This document shows, piece after piece, positions 61,801-64,000 of a stretch of 64,000 nucleotides of DNA. The notes beneath the pieces were generated by a model. That model saw only the letters and a program-made list of their open reading frames with translations. It was not told the origin of the DNA and did no database searches. A program made the position numbers and the translations under genes. Numbering within the stretch: the stretch's first letter is position 1; every line of letters starts with the position of its first letter. Where the stretch lies: positions 1,984,001 to 2,048,000 of the forward strand of contig JAPFFF010000004.1 of the NCBI GenBank assembly GCA_039105265.1, given 5' to 3'. This DNA is from Tritrichomonas musculus. Its lineage: Eukaryota; Parabasalia; Tritrichomonadida; Tritrichomonadidae.

Positions 61801-64000
61801 ATCAACAGTTGAAGCTAAAGAAAGAGAAATCGAAGCCCTCAATGGTAAGATCAGCGAATTACAATCAACAATCGAAGCCAAGGACAGAGAGATCGAATCA
61901 CTCAACAGCAAGATCAGCGAATTACAATCAACAATCGAATCTCTCAACAGCAAGATCAGCGAATTACAATCAACAATCGAAGCTAAAGATCGTGAGATCG
62001 AAAGCCTCAACAGCAAGATCACAGAATTAACATCAACAATCGAATCTCTCAACAGCAAGATTTCTGAACTACAATCAACAATCGAAGCCAAGGACAGAGA
62101 GATCGAATCACTTAACAGCAAGATCACAGAATTAACATCAACAATCGAATCTCTCAACAGCAAGATTTCAGAATTACAATCAACAATCGAAGCCAAGGAC
62201 AGAGAGATCGAATCACTCAATGGAAAGATCAGTGAATTACAATCAACAATCGAATCTCTCAACAGCAAGATCAGCGAATTACAATCAACAATCGAAGCCA
62301 AGGACAGAGAGATCGAATCACTCAACAGCAAGATCAGTGAATTAACATCAACAATCGAATCTCTCAACAGCAAGATCAGCGAATTACAATCAACAATCGA
62401 AGCCAAGGACAGAGAGATTGAATCACTCAACGGAAAGATCAGTGAATTAACATCAACCATCGAAGGACTCAATGCAAAGATTGCAGAACTTCAATCAACA
62501 GTTGAAGCTAAAGAAAGAGAAATCGAAGCCCTCAATGGTAAGATCAGCGAATTACAATCAACAATCGAAGCCAAGGACAGAGAGATCGAATCACTCAACG
62601 GAAAGATCAGTGAATTAACATCAACCATCGAATCTCTCAACAGCAAGATCAGTGAATTACAATCAACAATCGAAGCTAAAGATCGTGAGATCGAAAGCCT
62701 CAACAGCAAGATCACAGAATTAACATCTACAATCGAATCTCTCAACAGCAAGATTTCAGAATTACAATCAACAATCGAAGATAAAGATCGTGAGATCGAA
62801 AGCCTCAACAGCAAGATCACAGAATTAACATCAACAATCGAATCTCTCAACAGCAAGATTTCAGAATTACAATCAACAATCGAAGCTAAAGATCGTGAGA
62901 TCGAAAGCCTCAACAGCAAGATCACAGAATTAACATCAACAATCGAATCCCTCAACAGCAAGATCAGTGAATTACAATCAACAATCGAAGCTAAAGATCG
63001 TGAGATCGAAAGCCTCAACAGCAAGATCACAGAATTAACATCTACAATCGAATCTCTCAACAGCAAGATTTCAGAATTACAATCAACAATCGAAGCTAAA
63101 GATCGTGAGATCGAAAGCCTCAACAGCAAGATCACAGAATTAACATCAACAATCGAATCCCTCAACAGCAAGATTTCAGAATTACAATCAACAATCGAAG
63201 CCAAGGACAGAGAGATCGAATCACTCAACGGAAAGATCAGCGAATTACAATCAGAAATCGAGAACCTCAAACAACAAATCGAATCCCTCAACAGCAAGAT
63301 TTCTGAATTACAATCAACAATCGAAGCCAAGGACAGAGAGATCGAATCACTCAACAGCAAGATTTCTGAACTACAATCAACAATCGAAGCTAAAGATCGT
63401 GAGATCGAAAGCCTCAACAGCAAGATCACAGAATTAACATCAACAATCGAATCTCTCAACAGCAAGATTTCAGAATTACAATCAACAATCGAAGCCAAGG
63501 ACAGAGAGATCGAATCACTCAACAGCAAGATCACAGAATTAACATCAACAATCGAATCTCTCAACAGCAAGATTTCAGAATTACAATCAACAATCGAAGC
63601 TAAAGATCGTGAGATCGAAAGCCTCAACAGCAAGATCACAGAATTAACATCAACAATCGAATCTCTCAACAGCAAGATTTCAGAATTACAATCAACAATC
63701 GAAGCCAAGGACAGAGAGATCGAATCACTCAATGGAAAGATCAGTGAATTACAATCAACAATCGAATCTCTCAACAGCAAGATTTCAGAATTACAATCAA
63801 CAATCGAAGCCAAGGACAGAGAGATCGAATCACTCAACGGAAAGATCAGTGAATTAACATCAACCATCGAATCTCTCAACAGCAAGATTTCAGAATTACA
63901 ATCAACAATCGAAGCCAAGGACAGAGAGATCGAATCACTCAACAGCAAGATCACAGAATTAACATCTACAATCGAATCTCTCAACAGCAAGATTTCAGAA
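55811..64000 (+). CDS. Giant CH-domain coiled-coil protein (runs off window)
   Basis: From the ATG at 55811 the frame stays open to the window end: 2730 codons and no stop. Residues about 7-118 are an actinin-type CH domain (WIPLQIKVFTRWVNGQLKAG, then DLSNGVPLVELAQILT, then LILGFVWSLILHYSI), and about 130-235 a second (NALLEWAIGRTSNYPNVNKF). Such tandem pairs bind F-actin. Residues about 240-385 are an Ala/Glu/Lys single helix or coiled coil (LAKEKADAEAKAEAERLARE). From about 510 onward come heptad repeats of two types: a 21-aa unit (ELQSTIEAKDREIESLNSKI with Ser) and a 14-aa unit (ELTSTIESLNSKIS). It is a very long rod, likely a cytoskeletal linker or filament component. Codon use is noticeably more GC-rich than its neighbours. 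Confidence 0.9.
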   Translation, partial: MSTSRAEDWIPLQIKVFTRWVNGQLKAGNCEQIGEITKDLSNGVPLVELAQILTRKDAPVKWAKTPKRNIDQVMNCDLSVDMFTKDGVKIIGISGKDINDNNEKLILGFVWSLILHYSIGGAVSDSKDNNSGKKPAKNALLEWAIGRTSNYPNVNKFTPYSVSMCALLDSYLPDKINYYSLNPADVESNAKLACKVMEEIGIPVYVMPEDLTASGDKVDEKTLLTQLAAAKVVLENLKGKEVDAERFAKEKADAENAAREKAEAEAKAKADAERAQREKEEAERMAREKEEQDRLAKEKADAEAKAEAERLAREKAEADAKAEADRLAKEKADAEAKAEAERLAREKAEADAKAEADRLAKERAEAEAKAAAERDDLLAEIERLKKLLGETETDRDNWKEKYMVAHAHEEQLTKENQDLTAEIERLKNELDETQRKAKEDHDNLTNELDRVKKEAQEDHDNLSAEIERLKKELADTKEEAKVDHDNLTAEIERLKNELTDTKEQARLDHENLTHQIEGLNDKVAELESTVEAKDREIDSLNGKINELQSTVETLNGKVAELQSTVEAKDREIEALNGKISELQSEIENYKQQIEGLNAKVAELQSTVEAKDREIEALNGKISELTSTVEGLNAKVAELQSTVEAKNREIEALNGKISELQSTIEGLNGQIAELQSTVEAKDREIEALNGKISELQSTIEGLNGQIAELQSTVEAKDREIEALNGKISELTSTIEGLNAKIAELQSTVEAKDREIEALNGKISELTSTIEGLNAKIAELQSTVEAKEREIEALNGKINELQSTIEGLNGQIAELQSTVEAKNREIEALNGKISELQSEIENYKQQIEGLNAKVAELQSTVEAKDREIEALNGKISELTSTVEGLNAKVAELQSTVEAKDREIEALNGKISELQSTIEGLNGQIAELQSTVEAKDREIEALNGKISELTSTIEGLNAKIAELQSTVEAKDREIEALNGKISELTSTIEGLNAKIAELQSTVEAKEREIEALNGKINELQSTIEGLNGQIAELQSTVEAKNREIEALNGKISELQSEIENYKQQIEGLNAKVAELQSTVEAKDREIEALNSKINELQSTIEGLNGQIAELRSTVEAKEREIEALNGKISELQSTIEGLNGQIAELQSTVEAKNREIEALNGKISELQSEIENYKQQIEGLNAKVAELQSTVEAKDREIEALNSKINELQSTIEGLNGQIAELRSTVEAKEREIEALNGKISELQSTIEAKDREIESLNGKISELQSTIEGLNAKIAELQSTVEAKEREIEALNGKISELQSTIEAKDREIESLNGKISELTSTIESLNSKISELQSTIEAKDREIESLNGKISELTSTIEGLNAKIAELQSTVEAKEREIEALNGKISELQSTIEAKDREIESLNGKISELTSTIESLNSKISELQSTIEAKDREIESLNGKISELTSTIEGLNAKIAELQSTVEAKDREIESLNGKISELTSTIESLNSKISELQSTIEAKDREIESLNGKISELTSTIEGLNAKIAELQSTVEAKEREIEALNGKISELQSTIEAKDREIESLNGKISELTSTIESLNSKISELQSTIEAKDREIESLNGKISELTSTIEGLNAKIAELQSTVEAKEREIEALNGKISELQSTIEAKDREIESLNSKISELTSTIESLNSKISELQSTIEAKDREIESLNSKITELTSTIESLNSKISELQSTIEAKDREIESLNGKISELQSTIESLNSKISELQSTIEAKDREIESLNSKISELTSTIESLNSKISELQSTIEAKDREIESLNGKISELTSTIEGLNAKIAELQSTVEAKEREIEALNGKISELQSTIEAKDREIESLNGKISELTSTIESLNSKISELQSTIEAKDREIESLNSKITELTSTIESLNSKISELQSTIEAKDREIESLNGKISELTSTIEGLNAKIAELQSTVEAKEREIETLNGKISELQSTIEAKDREIESLNSKISELTSTIEGLNAKIAELQSTVEAKEREIEALNGKISELQSTIEAKDREIESLNSKISELQSTIESLNSKISELQSTIEAKDREIESLNSKITELTSTIESLNSKISELQSTIEAKDREIESLNSKITELTSTIESLNSKISELQSTIEAKDREIESLNGKISELQSTIESLNSKISELQSTIEAKDREIESLNSKISELTSTIESLNSKISELQSTIEAKDREIESLNGKISELTSTIEGLNAKIAELQSTVEAKEREIEALNGKISELQSTIEAKDREIESLNGKISELTSTIESLNSKISELQSTIEAKDREIESLNSKITELTSTIESLNSKISELQSTIEDKDREIESLNSKITELTSTIESLNSKISELQSTIEAKDREIESLNSKITELTSTIESLNSKISELQSTIEAKDREIESLNSKITELTSTIESLNSKISELQSTIEAKDREIESLNSKITELTSTIESLNSKISELQSTIEAKDREIESLNGKISELQSEIENLKQQIESLNSKISELQSTIEAKDREIESLNSKISELQSTIEAKDREIESLNSKITELTSTIESLNSKISELQSTIEAKDREIESLNSKITELTSTIESLNSKISELQSTIEAKDREIESLNSKITELTSTIESLNSKISELQSTIEAKDREIESLNGKISELQSTIESLNSKISELQSTIEAKDREIESLNGKISELTSTIESLNSKISELQSTIEAKDREIESLNSKITELTSTIESLNSKISE
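57345..64000 (+). repeat. Homogenised 63/42-bp coding repeat array (heptad-based)
   Basis: At least 6.6 kb of units of 63 bp (21 aa) and 42 bp (14 aa), all multiples of 21 bp or one heptad, with near-identical DNA between distant units. A marker unit (CAGAAATCGAAAATTACAAA) recurs at 57561, 58317, 58968 and 59304, with spacings of 756, 651 and 336 bp, each a multiple of 21. Later units use ESLNSKI; earlier ones EALNGKI or EGLNAKV. The low divergence implies recent unequal exchange or gene conversion. Confidence 0.9.

Noticed and set aside
57334-63990. Long reverse-strand open frames under the coiled-coil array (for example 62491-63990)
   Set aside because: They are antisense shadows of the heptad repeat; the repeated unit happens to lack reverse stops. 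The translated product is a repetitive Ser/Leu string with no start context.
1-64000. tRNA, rRNA or CRISPR-like structures
   Set aside because: None found by eye; the tandem repeats are minisatellites or coding repeats without spacers, and no T-loop/anticodon pattern was convincing.

Overview
The window looks like nuclear DNA of a parabasalid (trichomonad), most like Tritrichomonas. Intergenic DNA is extremely AT-rich. Nearly all genes are single uninterrupted frames. Several starts are preceded within about 10-40 bases by a trichomonad-type initiator (TCA then a pyrimidine then T/A). The gene families also fit: BspA-like leucine-rich repeats fused to kinases, ankyrin-repeat proteins, TKL kinases, calponin-homology coiled-coil proteins and mariner transposons. 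The species call is an inference; no rRNA or tRNA gene was seen.

Layout. 1-318 is the start of a bromodomain gene leaving the window. 319-5591 is a gene-poor AT desert holding a decayed ankyrin-family fragment (4934-5320). 5592-20754 is a gene block: a secreted type I membrane protein with thioredoxin-like and CAP domains, a MSH4-type MutS protein, a small multi-pass membrane protein, a START protein, a BRWD/PHIP-like WD40 protein and a GT-C-like membrane protein. 21117-23745 is a broken BspA-LRR/coiled-coil/kinase gene. 23746-26824 is gene-poor. 26825-43633 is dense: copine, cytidine deaminase, secreted FKBP, an interrupted ankyrin gene, a zinc-finger/LRR/ADP-ribosylglycohydrolase fusion, a BET-like bromodomain-ET protein, a CH-domain protein, and a small-GTPase/TKL-kinase fusion.

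43634-53819 is an accessory region. It holds decayed coding sequence, an intact mariner element (44782-46056) with perfect 27-bp inverted repeats, and 62 bp further a 5.1-kb pogo-like transposon (46121-51259) with 47-bp inverted repeats carrying GTCGAC motifs. That transposon has an intact DD35D transposase and a second inverted-repeat element nested inside it (46604-48062). A decayed relative of its transposase lies at 52580-53265. 53820-55109 is a TAF4-like candidate. 55811 to the window end is an open frame of at least 2730 codons: tandem CH domains followed by a giant, highly homogenised heptad-repeat coiled coil.

Themes. Chromatin and transcription (three bromodomain-type proteins, all lacking the usual acetyl-lysine Asn; a TAF4 candidate), signalling (two kinases, ADP-ribose removal, lipid binding by START and copine) and cytoskeleton (two CH proteins) share the window without operon-like organisation. 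The most notable items are the GTPase-kinase fusion, the Zn-LRR-ARH fusion, the nested transposon set, and the two genes broken at AT-rich slippage-prone tracts.
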